Below, piece after piece: positions 6,171 through 8,294 of a stretch of 8,294 bases of DNA (positions within the stretch are counted from its first letter, which is position 1; the number at the start of each line of letters is the position of its first letter). The notes under the pieces are model-generated. The model searched no databases and was not told the origin of the DNA. It saw only the letters and a program-made list of their open reading frames with translations. The translations under genes were made by a program, and so were the position numbers. The DNA comes from an uncultured Brevundimonas sp. (GTDB taxonomy: Bacteria; Pseudomonadota; Alphaproteobacteria; Caulobacterales; Caulobacteraceae): positions 1 through 8,294 of the forward strand of contig CAMLNY010000029.1 in assembly GCA_946481405.1 (NCBI GenBank), read 5' to 3'.

Positions 6171-6189
6171 ATCGGTTCTACGAACCGAT
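6171..6189 (+). other. Hairpin directly after rplI
   Basis: An 8-base perfect stem, atcggttc/gaaccgat, with a 3-base loop begins nine bases after the rplI stop. It has no T-run and lies just before the intrinsic terminator, so it may protect the 3' end of the message or be an accessory stem. Confidence 0.5.
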
Positions 6190-6198
6190 AGAGAAGCT

Positions 6199-6229
6199 AA
6201 AGGGCGCGTCCGCAGGGCGCGCCCTTTTT
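6199..6229 (+). terminator. Intrinsic terminator of the rpsF-rpsR-rplI operon
   Basis: A 10-base perfect stem, aaagggcgcg (6199-6208) with cgcgcccttt (6218-6227), has a 9-base loop and runs into TTTTT (6225-6229). This is a canonical Rho-independent terminator 37 bases after the rplI stop. It should isolate the ribosomal operon from the receptor gene downstream. Confidence 0.92.
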
Positions 6230-6258
6230 GCTGTCCGGCGACCCGGACTATGTCAAAT

Positions 6259-6287
6259 TTGCAACGAGCCGGGTTGCTTGCGTTAAC
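6259..6287 (+). promoter_or_regulatory. Candidate promoter for the TonB-dependent receptor gene at 6461
   Basis: TTGCAAC (6259-6265), 14 bases, then GCGTTAAC (6280-6287) match the Caulobacter-type promoter at most positions (5 of 7 in each element by my count). Another -35-like TTGACCG at 6294-6300 lacks a partner -10. The transcript would carry a leader of about 165 bases. Confidence 0.35.
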
Positions 6288-6290
6288 GCA
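6279..6290. promoter_or_regulatory. Perfect 12-base palindrome, candidate operator
   Basis: tgcgttaacgca is its own reverse complement and overlaps the proposed -10 element upstream of the receptor gene. A dimeric repressor could bind there. No regulator family is assigned. A second, 13-base palindrome with a central base (gcaaga-t-tcttgc, 6353-6365) lies further downstream in the same leader. Confidence 0.4.
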
Positions 6291-6421
6291 TCCTTGACCG
6301 GCTGAACTGGCGCACTCAGCTTGCATGACAGGGAGCGCCCGAACGCCCCGGCGCAAGATTCTTGCCCCGACGGTCGGTCGACAACCACACGGCGGTCCAC
6401 GCCGGAATTCGGCTCCATCGC

Positions 6422-6440
6422 GCCGCGCCGATCGCGCGGC
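6422..6440 (+). other. Hairpin in the leader of the receptor gene
   Basis: gccgcgc (6422-6428) and gcgcggc (6434-6440) form a 7-base perfect stem with a 5-base loop, ending 20 bases before the ATG at 6461. No good Shine-Dalgarno sequence follows it, only CAGG near 6451-6454. The structure may influence translation, though GC-rich stems of this size can occur by chance. Confidence 0.35.
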
Positions 6441-6460
6441 CTCAGCTCGTCAGGCTCGTC

Positions 6461-8294
<1,834 letters not shown>

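Overview
The window is GC-rich chromosomal DNA, most likely from an alphaproteobacterium of the Caulobacterales; a Brevundimonas/Caulobacter-like organism is my inference. The grounds are the fabD-fabG-acpP-fabF block beside rpsF-rpsR-rplI, C-terminal extensions on S6 and L9, promoter-like sequences resembling the Caulobacter housekeeping consensus, and two large TonB-dependent-receptor-type proteins. No mobile element, CRISPR array, tRNA or rRNA was found.

Left part (1-2485, minus strand): the core of type II fatty acid synthesis. Transcription runs right to left: fabD (malonyl-CoA:ACP transacylase), fabG (3-oxoacyl-ACP reductase), acpP (acyl carrier protein), then the 5' end of fabF (3-oxoacyl-ACP synthase II), cut by the window edge. 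FabD loads malonate onto AcpP, FabF condenses it with acyl-ACP, and FabG reduces the product. fabD and fabG are tightly coupled. A 205-base gap with a long hairpin separates fabG from acpP. A strong hairpin followed by a T-rich run lies between acpP and fabF, which fits acpP being made in excess over the enzymes.

Middle (2486-4708, plus strand): a divergent intergenic region with a dyad that can be read as promoter elements on both strands. It is followed by a 690-residue outer-membrane protein with a signal peptide, a TonB-receptor-type plug domain and a beta-barrel ending in Phe, but no recognisable TonB box. It sits between the fab block and the ribosomal-protein operon, which are direct neighbours in several other Alphaproteobacteria (from memory).

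Right-middle (4709-6229, plus strand): a promoter, a structured leader, then rpsF (S6), rpsR (S18) and rplI (L9) as a compact operon closed by a clear intrinsic terminator.

Right end (6230-8294, plus strand): a promoter/leader region with a perfect 12-base palindrome, then the first 611 codons of a classical TonB-dependent receptor with a good TonB box, running off the window.

The core genes are ordinary and well conserved. The parts worth a second look are the TonB-box-less receptor and its position, the regulatory structures (acpP-fabF attenuator, acpP leader hairpins, rpsF leader, dyads), and the odd last ~25 codons of the second receptor. I see no convincing sign of an entirely new system.
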